A DNA stretch of 64,000 nucleotides from Croceicoccus estronivorus (GTDB lineage Bacteria > Pseudomonadota > Alphaproteobacteria > Sphingomonadales > Sphingomonadaceae). Within the stretch, counting starts at the first letter, position 1, and every line of letters begins with the position of its first letter. A program made the translations under genes and the position numbers. Below, in pieces: positions 31,163 to 40,058 of the stretch. The notes under the pieces are model-generated. The model made no database searches. It was given only the letters and a program-made list of their open reading frames with translations, and had not been told where the DNA came from. The stretch covers positions 575,727-639,726 of the forward strand of contig NZ_JRQQ01000001.1 of NCBI RefSeq assembly GCF_001625325.1, in the 5' to 3' direction.

Positions 31163-31181
31163 CCCCGCGAAGGAGCCCGAC

Positions 31182-31628
31182 ATGATCGAAGGCATGCCTC
31201 TGCCGGCAACCGATGACCCGCTCGACCGGGAGTTCTGGAGCAAGGCACGCGATGGGAAGCTGGTCGTGCAAGCCTGTGGCGACTGCGGAACATCGCGGTT
31301 TCCACCGCGCCCGATGTGCCCGCATTGCCAATCCGAGAACGTGACCTGGCGCGACGATCCCGGCACTGCCACCATCTGGTCGTTCGCGACCCCTCGCCCA
31401 CCGCTGCTGCCGGCTTTCGAAGCGATCACACCCTACATCACAGTAATCGGCGCGCTCGATTCCGATCCCATGATCCGCATCGCCGGCATGGCGGTGACAG
31501 GAGCGGACGACGCGTTCACCGGCCTTACCGCGGAAGACGTCGAGATCGGACAGCCTCTCACGATCCATTTCCAGACCGTGTCACCAGACTGCGCCCTGCC
31601 CGTCTGGCGGCTTGGCCCACGTATCTGA
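31182..31628 (+). CDS. DUF35 Zn-ribbon/OB-fold protein, partner of a thiolase-fold enzyme
   Basis: 148 residues. The rubredoxin-like zinc ribbon has Cys32/Cys35 and Cys46/Cys49 (CGDCG...CPHC), followed by an OB-fold (ATIWSFATPRPPLLPAFE, ITVIGALD). DUF35 proteins bind thiolase-superfamily enzymes and help position CoA substrates. GAAGGAG lies before the ATG. The likely partner is the Ltp-type protein at 35185-36330 in the same operon. Confidence 0.88.
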   Translation: MIEGMPLPATDDPLDREFWSKARDGKLVVQACGDCGTSRFPPRPMCPHCQSENVTWRDDPGTATIWSFATPRPPLLPAFEAITPYITVIGALDSDPMIRIAGMAVTGADDAFTGLTAEDVEIGQPLTIHFQTVSPDCALPVWRLGPRI

Positions 31629-31643
31629 AAAGAGGAAATCAAC

Positions 31644-34600
31644 TTGACCAGCGCTGCAACAGCATCGGCTCTCGCCCTGGAAGATTACGCACTGGAGGAT
31701 CGCTATCGCAAGCAATCCGGCCAGGTCTATCTCTCGGGATCGCAGGCGCTTGTCCGCCTGCCTCTGATGCAACGCGAGCGGGACCTCGCCAGCGGCCTGA
31801 ATACCGCCGGGTTCATCTCGGGTTACACGGGTTCACCCCTCGGCGGATATGACACGACGCTGAAGGCGGCACAGCGCGAGCTGGACGAACATCACATCGT
31901 CTTCCAGCCCGGCATCAACGAGGAGCTGGGCGCGACCGCAGTATGGGGATCGCAGCAGACCGACCTCATGGGCGGGGCGCTCTATGACGGGGTATTCGCC
32001 CTGTGGTATGGCAAAGGGCCGGGCGTCGACCGCGCCGGAGACGCGCTGAAGCATGGCAATTATTCCGGCTCATCCCGGCACGGGGGCGTGCTCGTACTCA
32101 CGGGCGACGATCATGGGGCGAAATCGTCCACCATTGCCCACCAGAGCGACCATGCCCTGATCCATTTCGGAATGCCCTATTTCAATCCCGCCACAGTGCA
32201 GGACTATCTCGACTACGGCCTCTACGGCTTCGCATTGTCTCGCTATTCCGGCTGCTGGATCGGCATGAAGTGCGTGACCGATACGATCGAGAGTTCGGCA
32301 TCGGTCAACGTCTCACCGGATCAGGCACCGATCGTCATTCCGGAAACGGAAAGCGGCAAGGAAGGGGACCTTGCGCTCCATGCGCGGTGGGGCATCCACC
32401 CGGTTCAGGCAGAACAACGCCACTACCAGCAACGCATTCCCCGAGTGAAGGCCTTCATCAAGGCCAACCGCCTCAATCGGCCTGTCATTCATCAGGACCA
32501 CGGCGCACTGGGCATTGTGACGACCGGCAAGGCCCACCTGGATCTGATGCAGGCGCTGGAAGAACTCGGCCTCGACGAGGACGCGTGCAAACTCCACGGG
32601 ATCGGTGTCTTCAAGGTTGCCATGCCCTGGCCGCTGGAGCCCGACCTCATCGCGGAATTCGTCCGGTGCTATGACCGCATTCTGGTTGTCGAGGAAAAGC
32701 GGCCGATCATCGAACAGCAACTGGCAAGCCTGTTCGTCAACGATCCCACCTCCCCGATTCTGACCGGCAAGATGGACGAAAGCGGCGCGCCGCTGATTTC
32801 GTCCGAAGCGGAACTGAACGCCACGGTCCTGTCGCAAGTCATCGCAACCACTCTGTCCCGGCAGGGTGTGAACATCGCCCCGCCCTGCCACGGCAAGCCG
32901 AACACTGCCTCTGGCGGCAGTCTGGTGCGAATGCCCAGCTTCTGCGCGGGATGCCCCCACAACACCTCGACCAAGGTGCCCGAAGGCAGCGTCGCATTCG
33001 GCGGTATCGGCTGCCATGGCATGGCCACATTCCTGCCAGAGCGCAACACACCAACATTGTTCCAGATGGGCGGTGAAGGCGCCGCATGGATCGGGCTGTC
33101 GCCTTTCACCGAAAAACAGCACATGTTCCAGAATCTTGGCGACGGAACGTATTTTCATTCGGGCCTTCTGGCCATTCGCGCGGCGGTGGCGGGCAAGGTC
33201 AACATCACATACAAGATCCTCGTCAACGACGCGATCGCCATGACCGGCGGTCAGACCATCGAAGGCAATGTCCGGGTTGACGATCTGACCCGGCAGGTCG
33301 CTTCCGAAGGCGTGCGCCGGATCGCACTGGTCAGCGACAACATCGAGAAATATCGCTCCGGCTACGACTTTGCGCCGGGGGTAACGCTCCACCATCGCGA
33401 CGATCTCAACGCCGTACAACGGGAACTGCGCGAGATCGAAGGCGTATCGGCGATCATCTACGAACAATACTGCGCAACCGAACTGCGGCGGCGGCGCAAA
33501 CGTGGCATGGCAGACGACCCCGACCGGCGCGTGTTCATCAATCCAAGGGTCTGTGAAGGATGCGGCGATTGCGGCGTCCAGTCGAATTGCATCGCCATCG
33601 AACCGGTCGAAACGCCATTCGGACGCAAGCGGCGCATCAACCAGTCGGCCTGCAACAAGGATTTTTCCTGCACCAAAGGCTATTGCCCCAGTTTCGTGAC
33701 CGTTCACGGCGGTACCCCCCGCAACCGCAGCCGGGGGAAAGGCGCCACCCTGCCCGCCGAAGCGGCACGGCTGGCTGCGGACCTGCCCCCACCGCAACAA
33801 GCGCCTCTCAATGCTCCTTTCAGCCTGCTTGTCACCGGCATTGGCGGGGCAGGCGTGGTTACGGTCGGCGCACTGCTCGGCATGGCAGCACATCTGGAAG
33901 GCAAGGGATGTTCAGTGCTCGATGTAGCCGGCCTCGCCCAGCGCAACGGCCCGGTCACCAGCCACGTGCGCATTGCGAACCGGCCGGAGGAACTCCACGC
34001 CACGCGCATCGTCACGGCGGATCTCCTGCTGGGTTGTGACATCGTGGTCAGTTCCGGGCAGGAAGCCGTGTCCAAGCTGGACTCACAACGCAGCCGGGTG
34101 GTGGTCAATACCCGTGTCGCCCCCACTTCCGCCTTTGCCAGCAATCCGGATCTCAATCTGACCCCCGACGGAATGATCGCGTCGATGCAGGACATCGTCG
34201 GCCATGAACGCGGCGCGTTCGTCGATGCAGGCAGGCTGGCCTACGCACTGCTCGGAAACGAGATCGCCGCCAATCTCTTCCTCCTCGGCTATGCCATCCA
34301 GAAAGGCTGGATGCCGATTAGCCTCGATGCCGTCCTGAAGGCAGTGGAACTGAACGGCGTCAGCGTCGACATGAACAAGGCCGCGCTCACCTGGGGACGG
34401 ATCGCGGCAAACGATCCCCATACCGTGGAACGTTTCGCCTTCGCAGACCAGGCTAAGCAGCCTGCAAGATCAGAAACGGCGAACGAACTGGCGGATCGCC
34501 TCACCAGTGAACTGACCGCGTACCAGAACGCCAGCTATGCGCAGAAATATCGGGAATTGGTGGATAGTGCGGAAAAGGCCGATCTCCGCTTCCCTAAACG

Positions 34601-35144
34601 GGAACAGGCACTGACCGGTGCCGTCGCGCGGTATTACTACAAACTGATGGCCTACAAGGACGAATATGAAGTTGCCCGGCTGTACGCCGATGACAGCTTC
34701 AGACGCGCTCTGGAGGAGGAGTTCGAGGGCGATCTGACGCTCGAGTTCCACATGGCGCCCCCCAAATTGCAGAAACGCGATCCGGAGACCGGCCGCTATC
34801 GCAAGCGTACTTTCGGTCCGCGCACCATGCTGCTCTACAAGGTTCTCGCAAAACTCAAGGTTCTGCGCGGCACGCCGTTCGACATCTTCGGCCATAACGC
34901 ACATCGCAAGCTGGAGCGCCAGCTGATCGACGATTACGCCGCGCTGATGCGCGATGTTCTCCTCCGGACCGACGCGGACAACTATGACCTGGCCGTTCAA
35001 ATAGCCTCGTGGCCGGAACTGATCCGCGGCTACGACACAGTGAAGGACGAACATCTCGCACGCGCGAGGGAGCATCTGGCCAGTCTGCTGGAGAGTTTCT
35101 TCTCCCCTGCCCCGCAGCCGATGGCTCTGGAAGCCGCAGAATGA
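31644..35144 (+). CDS. Indolepyruvate-type 2-oxoacid:ferredoxin oxidoreductase (fused)
   Basis: 1166 residues from TTG 31644 with GAGGAAA upstream. In order: pyrimidine-binding domain (GFISGYTGSPLGGYD, about 55-70), TPP-binding block (GCHGMATF, GEGAAWIG, LGDGTYFHSG about 450-510), an iron-sulfur segment with CEGCGDCG and later Cys residues (about 635-680), a gamma-type domain (TGIGGAGVVTVGALL, about 730-900), and a C-terminal domain of the DUF6537 kind. It converts a 2-oxo acid plus CoA to an acyl-CoA, reducing ferredoxin. In sphingomonad estrogen degradation an enzyme of this family acts on the ring-A meta-cleavage product. No ferredoxin gene is visible nearby. Confidence 0.93.
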   Translation: MTSAATASALALEDYALEDRYRKQSGQVYLSGSQALVRLPLMQRERDLASGLNTAGFISGYTGSPLGGYDTTLKAAQRELDEHHIVFQPGINEELGATAVWGSQQTDLMGGALYDGVFALWYGKGPGVDRAGDALKHGNYSGSSRHGGVLVLTGDDHGAKSSTIAHQSDHALIHFGMPYFNPATVQDYLDYGLYGFALSRYSGCWIGMKCVTDTIESSASVNVSPDQAPIVIPETESGKEGDLALHARWGIHPVQAEQRHYQQRIPRVKAFIKANRLNRPVIHQDHGALGIVTTGKAHLDLMQALEELGLDEDACKLHGIGVFKVAMPWPLEPDLIAEFVRCYDRILVVEEKRPIIEQQLASLFVNDPTSPILTGKMDESGAPLISSEAELNATVLSQVIATTLSRQGVNIAPPCHGKPNTASGGSLVRMPSFCAGCPHNTSTKVPEGSVAFGGIGCHGMATFLPERNTPTLFQMGGEGAAWIGLSPFTEKQHMFQNLGDGTYFHSGLLAIRAAVAGKVNITYKILVNDAIAMTGGQTIEGNVRVDDLTRQVASEGVRRIALVSDNIEKYRSGYDFAPGVTLHHRDDLNAVQRELREIEGVSAIIYEQYCATELRRRRKRGMADDPDRRVFINPRVCEGCGDCGVQSNCIAIEPVETPFGRKRRINQSACNKDFSCTKGYCPSFVTVHGGTPRNRSRGKGATLPAEAARLAADLPPPQQAPLNAPFSLLVTGIGGAGVVTVGALLGMAAHLEGKGCSVLDVAGLAQRNGPVTSHVRIANRPEELHATRIVTADLLLGCDIVVSSGQEAVSKLDSQRSRVVVNTRVAPTSAFASNPDLNLTPDGMIASMQDIVGHERGAFVDAGRLAYALLGNEIAANLFLLGYAIQKGWMPISLDAVLKAVELNGVSVDMNKAALTWGRIAANDPHTVERFAFADQAKQPARSETANELADRLTSELTAYQNASYAQKYRELVDSAEKADLRFPKREQALTGAVARYYYKLMAYKDEYEVARLYADDSFRRALEEEFEGDLTLEFHMAPPKLQKRDPETGRYRKRTFGPRTMLLYKVLAKLKVLRGTPFDIFGHNAHRKLERQLIDDYAALMRDVLLRTDADNYDLAVQIASWPELIRGYDTVKDEHLARAREHLASLLESFFSPAPQPMALEAAE

Positions 35145-35184
35145 TCGCACCGATTGCGCCAAACTCACTCCAAGGCATCTGAAC

Positions 35185-36330
35185 ATGTTCAAGGACAAGA
35201 CCGCCATTGTCGGAATTGGCGAAACCACGTTCGCCAAGAATCTGGAAGAATCCGAATTTCAGCTTGCCTGCCGTGCGATCAAGGCCGCGCTCGACGACGC
35301 CGGGATCGCCCCGGGCGAAGTCGATGCGCTGTCCTGCTACACTTATGAGGAGACGCCCGAATTCGAAGTCGCCCGCAGCGTCGGCATGGGGGATGTCCAT
35401 TACCTGTCGCAATCGCCTCACGGCGGAGGCGCGGGTTGCGGTGCGATCGGCCATCTCGCACTTTCCATTGCCGCCGGCATCGCCAACGTCGGCGTAGTCT
35501 GGCGTTCGCGCAAACGCGGATCGCCCACAAAGCGGCTCTGGGCAGGTGTGAACAGCGTTGTCACCGATCACTGGAAATGGACACGCCCGCAGGGGCTGGT
35601 CCGTCCGGTGGACGAAGTGGCCGTGCTGACCCGCCGCTACATGCACGAATACGGATTGAAACGGGAAGAGCTGGCCGAAGTCGCCCTGGCGATGCGCAAA
35701 TTTGCCCGAAACAACCCCAAGGCACTGATGCACGCGCGGGCACTGACGCTCGATCAGTACATGGAAGCGCGGATGATTTCCGACCCCTTGTGCCTGTTCG
35801 ATAATTGCCTGGAAAGCGACGGGGCCATTGCATTGGTGCTCACGCGAAGCGACCGCGCCACCGACTGCGCGAAACCGCCCGTCTATATCCATGCCTTCTC
35901 ACAGGGCATGACGGCCCAGCATCAGTTGATGACCGATTATCACAGTGCCGATCCTCTGCGCAGTTCCTCCTGGGCCTGCGCGGAAAACCTCTGGCGTCAG
36001 TCAGACATCGGTCCCGCCGATATCGACGTGGCGCAGCTGTACGACGCATTCGCTCCGCTCGTGCTGTTCAGCCTCGAAGCCTATGGCTTTTGCGGCCGGG
36101 GAGAAGCCGGCGCCTTTGCCGCGGAAGGCAACTTGCGCGCGGGCGGGAAACTGCCGGTCAACACATCGGGCGGCAGCCTGTCGGAAATCTATCTGCACGG
36201 CATGAACCTCGCCACAGAAGCGGTCAAACAGCTGCGCGGCGACGCGTTGACCCAGATCGAAGGCGCGAGCACGTGCCTGGTCACTTCATGCGACACGACA
36301 CCCAACGGCGCGCTGGTTCTGCGCAATTGA
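35185..36330 (+). CDS. Thiolase-fold lipid-transfer protein, probable Ltp2-type aldolase
   Basis: 381 residues of the SCP-x/Ltp thiolase branch. Aligned by eye with the true thiolase at 41514-42719, the nucleophilic Cys position is Gly81 (in HGGGAGC), the first His position is Tyr286 (QLYDAFAP) and the GHP motif is replaced by VNTSGG. Loss of all three rules out ordinary thiolysis and matches Ltp2-like retro-aldolases that remove a short side chain from steroid CoA thioesters. The DUF35 and MaoC genes in the same operon are expected partners. It starts 40 bp after the ferredoxin oxidoreductase. Confidence 0.85.
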   Translation: MFKDKTAIVGIGETTFAKNLEESEFQLACRAIKAALDDAGIAPGEVDALSCYTYEETPEFEVARSVGMGDVHYLSQSPHGGGAGCGAIGHLALSIAAGIANVGVVWRSRKRGSPTKRLWAGVNSVVTDHWKWTRPQGLVRPVDEVAVLTRRYMHEYGLKREELAEVALAMRKFARNNPKALMHARALTLDQYMEARMISDPLCLFDNCLESDGAIALVLTRSDRATDCAKPPVYIHAFSQGMTAQHQLMTDYHSADPLRSSSWACAENLWRQSDIGPADIDVAQLYDAFAPLVLFSLEAYGFCGRGEAGAFAAEGNLRAGGKLPVNTSGGSLSEIYLHGMNLATEAVKQLRGDALTQIEGASTCLVTSCDTTPNGALVLRN

Positions 36331-36358
36331 GAGCCCGCCATCAGCAAATAACAAATCA

Positions 36359-36368
36359 ATACGAGTTA
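36359..36368. promoter_or_regulatory. Steroid-cluster element (ATACGAGTTA)
   Basis: One copy of the AATRCGAGTTT element in the 144-bp gap before the ACAD gene at 36475, 107 bp upstream of its start. It suggests an internal promoter here rather than simple read-through from the Ltp operon. Confidence 0.5.
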
Positions 36369-36474
36369 ATGTTGAGCAGCATTGGGATGTAGGGCTGCGA
36401 ACACGCAAGCCACCGCACGAGGAACAAGTGTCGGCGGGCAAGGACACACTGATATTGGGATCGGGGGAACATAC

Positions 36475-37632
36475 GTGGGCGCCGCACAATTCCTGCCTAT
36501 AGAACGCACGATATTTTCTGAAGAGCATGAGATTTTCCGGGCATCCGTCCGCCGGTTCATGCGCGATGCCGTCATTCCCAATCTCGATAAATGGAACAAG
36601 CAGTGCCATCCCGACCGCGAGGTCTGGCTGGAGGCCGGCAAACAAGGCCTGCTGTGCGTCACCACCCCGACGGAGTACGGCGGCGCTGGCGCCGACCGGA
36701 AATACAGCGCCGTGCTTATCGAGGAACAGCAGCGCGCCAACGCCGCCGGGCCGGGCTTTGTAATGCATTCCGAAATTGTCGCCGGATATATCGAGCGGTT
36801 CGGCACCGAAGAGCAGAAGCAGGCCTGGTTGCCGAAAATGGCGCGCGGCGAAGTCATCGGCTCTCTTGCGATGACCGAACCCCGCGGAGGATCCGACTTG
36901 CGCGCGATCTCTACCCGCGCCAATCCGGTCGGCGACGAATACGTCATCAACGGCGCCAAGACCTTCATCACCAATGGTTATGTCACCGATCTTATCGTTC
37001 TCGCCGCGAAAACGGAAATGGGTGACGGATCGAGCGCGCTATCCCTGTTCCTGGTCGAAGCCGACCGTGAAGGGGTGAGCAAGAGCGCGCCGCTGGACAA
37101 GGTCGGGCAGAAGGCGCAGGACGCGGCGGAACTGTTTTTCGACGACGTCCGCATTCCGAAGACCAGCCTGCTCGGCAAGGAAGGCGAAGGGCTGCGTTAC
37201 CTCATGCAGGAACTGGCCTGGGAACGGCTGATGATTGCCATTCGCGCAGTTGCGGGATGCGAAATCGCGCTGGAAAACACCGTCGATTACACCAAGTCGC
37301 GCAACGCGTTCGGCCAGAGCCTGATGGATTTCCAGAACACCAAGTTCAAGCTGGCCGAATGCAAGACCAAGACCCAGATTGCCCGCGTCTATATCGACCA
37401 GTGCATCGAACTGGCGGCGGAAGGCAAACTCAACGCAGAAGCCTCCGCCATGGCCAAGTGGTGGTGCACCGAACTGCAAAACCGCGTGCTGGATGAATGC
37501 GTCCAGTTGCACGGCGGTTATGGCTATATGCTCGAATATCCGGTCGCACGAGCATGGACCGACGCACGCGCACAGATGATCTATGGCGGCACCAACGAGA
37601 TCATGAAGGAAATCATTTCGAGGAGCTTCTGA
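36475..37632 (+). CDS. Acyl-CoA dehydrogenase
   Basis: 385 residues from GTG 36475, with GGGGGAA upstream; an in-frame ATG 31 codons earlier has no ribosome site. Classical ACAD blocks: AMTEPRGGSDL and AKTFITNGYVTDLIV for FAD/substrate, HGGYGYMLEYPVARAWTDAR, and IYGGTNEIMKEIISRSF at the end, with the catalytic Glu expected in GGTNEI or nearby. It oxidises an acyl-CoA to the 2-enoyl-CoA. As a full-length homomeric type it differs from the two paired ACADs elsewhere in the cluster. Confidence 0.92.
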   Translation: MGAAQFLPIERTIFSEEHEIFRASVRRFMRDAVIPNLDKWNKQCHPDREVWLEAGKQGLLCVTTPTEYGGAGADRKYSAVLIEEQQRANAAGPGFVMHSEIVAGYIERFGTEEQKQAWLPKMARGEVIGSLAMTEPRGGSDLRAISTRANPVGDEYVINGAKTFITNGYVTDLIVLAAKTEMGDGSSALSLFLVEADREGVSKSAPLDKVGQKAQDAAELFFDDVRIPKTSLLGKEGEGLRYLMQELAWERLMIAIRAVAGCEIALENTVDYTKSRNAFGQSLMDFQNTKFKLAECKTKTQIARVYIDQCIELAAEGKLNAEASAMAKWWCTELQNRVLDECVQLHGGYGYMLEYPVARAWTDARAQMIYGGTNEIMKEIISRSF

Positions 37633-37709
37633 CCATGTCAGGCGCTCGAAGCTTGCCGGACCGGATTCCGGAAAATCCGCTGCCCCGCCGCTCATCCGGT
37701 CTCTAGCCG

Positions 37710-38966
37710 ATGCCCACCGCACTCACCGTCAGCGAAGTTCCCGCTCTGTTGCAGCCGGGAATGACAGTGTTCGTCCAGGGGAGCATTGGCCAGCCGCAGG
37801 GATTGATGCAGGCGCTGTACAATGCATCCAGCCAGCTTGGCGGCCTGCGCTTCATTACCCCGCTGACACCGGGAATGAACCATTTCGCAATCGGGCAAGG
37901 CCGCGAACCGAGTACCTGCGTCACCTTTTTCGACTACAAGGAACTTCGCAGCTCCTGGCAGGCAGGTCCGATCGAATTCGTTCCGAGGCATTACAGCGCC
38001 ATCGAGCCATTGCTCGGCCGGATCGACATCGGCCTGATACAACTCAGCCCACCTGACGCTGACGGCATGTGCAGCACCGGGCTAAGCGCGGATTTCGTGC
38101 CGGATATCGTTGGCCGCTGTGATGTCGTGATTGCCGAATTGAATGCGGCGATGCCTCCGGTGGCCGGTGGGCCAAGGGTTTCGCTGGAACAGATCGACTA
38201 TGCCGTCGCCGTCGATTATCCCCTGCCCACAGTCGCAGATCCGGTGGCAAATGCCGTCACAGACAAGATCGCCCGCAACGCGGCCGCGCTCATACGCGAT
38301 GGCGACACCTTGCAATTCGGTGTGGGCCGGTTGCCACAGCTGGTTGTTGGGTCCCTCGGGCACCTGAACGATCTCGGGCTCCACAGTGGCCTGATCTCCC
38401 CGGTCATCCAGCCGCTGATAGAGGGCGGCGCGATGACTGGCGCGCGCAAGTCGATCGACCAGGGGTTGCATGTCACCGGCGCGGTCTGCGGCGATGCAGC
38501 GTTTTATGACTGGATCGCGCAACGCCCCGATTTCGCATTCCGGCCTGTCTCGTACACACACGATTGCCGCACGCTGGCCGATCTGGATAATCTGGTTGCC
38601 ATCAATTCCGTGCTGGAGGTCGATCTGTTCGGTCAAGCCAATGCCGAAACCGCAGGGGGGCGGCAGATCAGCGGCAGCGGCGGGCTGGTCGATTTCGTCC
38701 GGGGCGCGCACCTGTCACGAGGGGGGCGGGCGATCATATGCCTGCAGTCGACCAGCGGCGGCGGCAAGCGATCGAATATCGTAAACCGGCTCAATGGTGT
38801 GGTGACAATCTGCCGCACCGATCTGGACATCGTCGTGACGGAACACGGGGTGGCAGAGCTGGCCGACAAGTCGGTCGAACAGCGGGCCGAAGCCCTGATC
38901 GGTGTGGCTGCGCCGGAGTTTCGCAATCAGCTGGCAGAGCAGTGGCGCGCGCACCAACAGGCATGA
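37710..38966 (+). CDS. Acetyl-CoA hydrolase/CoA-transferase family protein
   Basis: 418 residues of the acetyl-CoA hydrolase/4-hydroxybutyrate CoA-transferase family. The active-site Glu303 lies in INSVLEVDLFGQANAE, and SGSGGLVDFVRGA and VVTEHGVAEL are conserved family blocks. It would move CoA between carboxylates, which saves ATP in activating or releasing steroid-derived acids. It follows the ACAD by 77 bp. The ribosome site is poor, and a 23-codon in-frame minicistron (37635-37706) ends just before its ATG. Confidence 0.88.
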   Translation: MPTALTVSEVPALLQPGMTVFVQGSIGQPQGLMQALYNASSQLGGLRFITPLTPGMNHFAIGQGREPSTCVTFFDYKELRSSWQAGPIEFVPRHYSAIEPLLGRIDIGLIQLSPPDADGMCSTGLSADFVPDIVGRCDVVIAELNAAMPPVAGGPRVSLEQIDYAVAVDYPLPTVADPVANAVTDKIARNAAALIRDGDTLQFGVGRLPQLVVGSLGHLNDLGLHSGLISPVIQPLIEGGAMTGARKSIDQGLHVTGAVCGDAAFYDWIAQRPDFAFRPVSYTHDCRTLADLDNLVAINSVLEVDLFGQANAETAGGRQISGSGGLVDFVRGAHLSRGGRAIICLQSTSGGGKRSNIVNRLNGVVTICRTDLDIVVTEHGVAELADKSVEQRAEALIGVAAPEFRNQLAEQWRAHQQA

Positions 38967-38996
38967 GCCACCGCTGCCAAGCCAGAGCCCGCTCAA

Positions 38997-39752
38997 TCAA
39001 GCGTTGAACGCTGCCCCACCGTCAATCCTGAGCCCTTCACCCGATACGTAGCGAGCCGCGTCGGATGCGAGGAACACCGCCACCGGGCCGATGTCGTCCG
39101 GCTCACCCAGGCGGCCAAGAGGGATCTTCCTCTTCCAATGCGCGACATACTGCTCATCCGCCATGTGCGCCTCGGACAACGGCGTAACGATCGCCCCCGG
39201 CTGGAGAAAGTTCGCGCAAATCCCGTACTGCCCCAGATCCATTGCCATGGCCTTGGTCATGCCAGCGACGGCGTGCTTGGAAGTCACATATGCGATGATG
39301 GAGGGGCTTGCGATCTCGGACATGATCGAGCCTGTGTTGATGATCCGTCCGCTGCCGCTCTGCTTCAAAAAGGGCACGGCTGCGCGCGTCAGCCGGAACA
39401 CGGCATCGACGTTGAGCGCCATGACCCGGCTCCACATTTCATCAGATGTCGTCTCGACATCGCCAGCCGGCGAAATGCCTGCATTGTTGACCAGGATATC
39501 GATCCCGCCGAGCATGTTCCGTGCTGCCTCCACGACACGCGCTGGGGCGTCGGCCAATGTCACATCAACCGCCAATCGAGCCACACCGTTTTCGACGACA
39601 TTGCTGGTCTCCCACTGCCCGGACGGCAAATCGACCGCGAGAACCGTGGCGCCTTCCCTGACGAACGCTTCCAGAATGCCTCGGCCAATGCCGCTGGCTG
39701 CTCCTGTGATGACTGCCTTGCGCCCGCCAAGGGCACCTGTGACCTGCTGCAT
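38997..39752 (-). CDS. SDR family oxidoreductase
   Basis: 251 residues from ATG 39752 with GAGGAGAG upstream. TGAASGIGRG cofactor motif, NNAGISPAGD, catalytic Ser in TGSIMSEIAS and YVTSK as Tyr-Lys, ending RIDGGAAFNA. It is a plain classical SDR; a hydroxysteroid dehydrogenase or 3-hydroxyacyl-CoA dehydrogenase role both fit the neighbourhood. It is divergent from the KASIII-DUF35/thiolase operon, sharing a 306-bp region that holds one copy of the cluster element, and convergent with the CoA-transferase gene. Confidence 0.9.
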   Translation of the reverse strand: MQQVTGALGGRKAVITGAASGIGRGILEAFVREGATVLAVDLPSGQWETSNVVENGVARLAVDVTLADAPARVVEAARNMLGGIDILVNNAGISPAGDVETTSDEMWSRVMALNVDAVFRLTRAAVPFLKQSGSGRIINTGSIMSEIASPSIIAYVTSKHAVAGMTKAMAMDLGQYGICANFLQPGAIVTPLSEAHMADEQYVAHWKRKIPLGRLGEPDDIGPVAVFLASDAARYVSGEGLRIDGGAAFNA

Positions 39753-40058
39753 GGCTCGCTCTCTCCTCAACTCGGCCAGGCCCAATTCGCCGCGACCGTT
39801 GTTGCGGCACATCTAGACCGCCGGGATGCGGGGAATAATTCGCGAAGCGCTCGCTTTTCCTAACATTCGCCATTGATCCGTCCGCCGGTCCGCAAGCGAA
39901 CCCGGCCCTATACGAGTTTTATGTGAGCACCCTTGTTTCCTAGCAGACAGGCACAGCTCGCCGTCGAAGGGCGCGACAACGGCTGTTCGCATCCGTTGAA
40001 ACGCCTCGGCCGGTCGATCCCAAATGACGTTGCCGAACAGGGCGCCACGGAGAAGCCA
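39753..40058. other. Divergent region between SDR and KASIII-DUF35 genes
   Basis: 306 bp. An open frame continues upstream of the TTG start at 40059, but without a ribosome site or conserved residues. One AATRCGAGTTT-type element lies at 39911-39923. It should contain both promoters. Confidence 0.5.
39911..39923. promoter_or_regulatory. Steroid-cluster element (TACGAGTTTTATG)
   Basis: A single copy of the AATRCGAGTTT-type element, about 160 bp from the divergent SDR start and about 146 bp before the KASIII-DUF35 start. Confidence 0.5.

Noticed and set aside
31833..33893. Long minus-strand open frames inside the ferredoxin oxidoreductase gene
   Set aside because: They mirror a strongly conserved gene on the other strand; open antisense frames are common in high-GC DNA.
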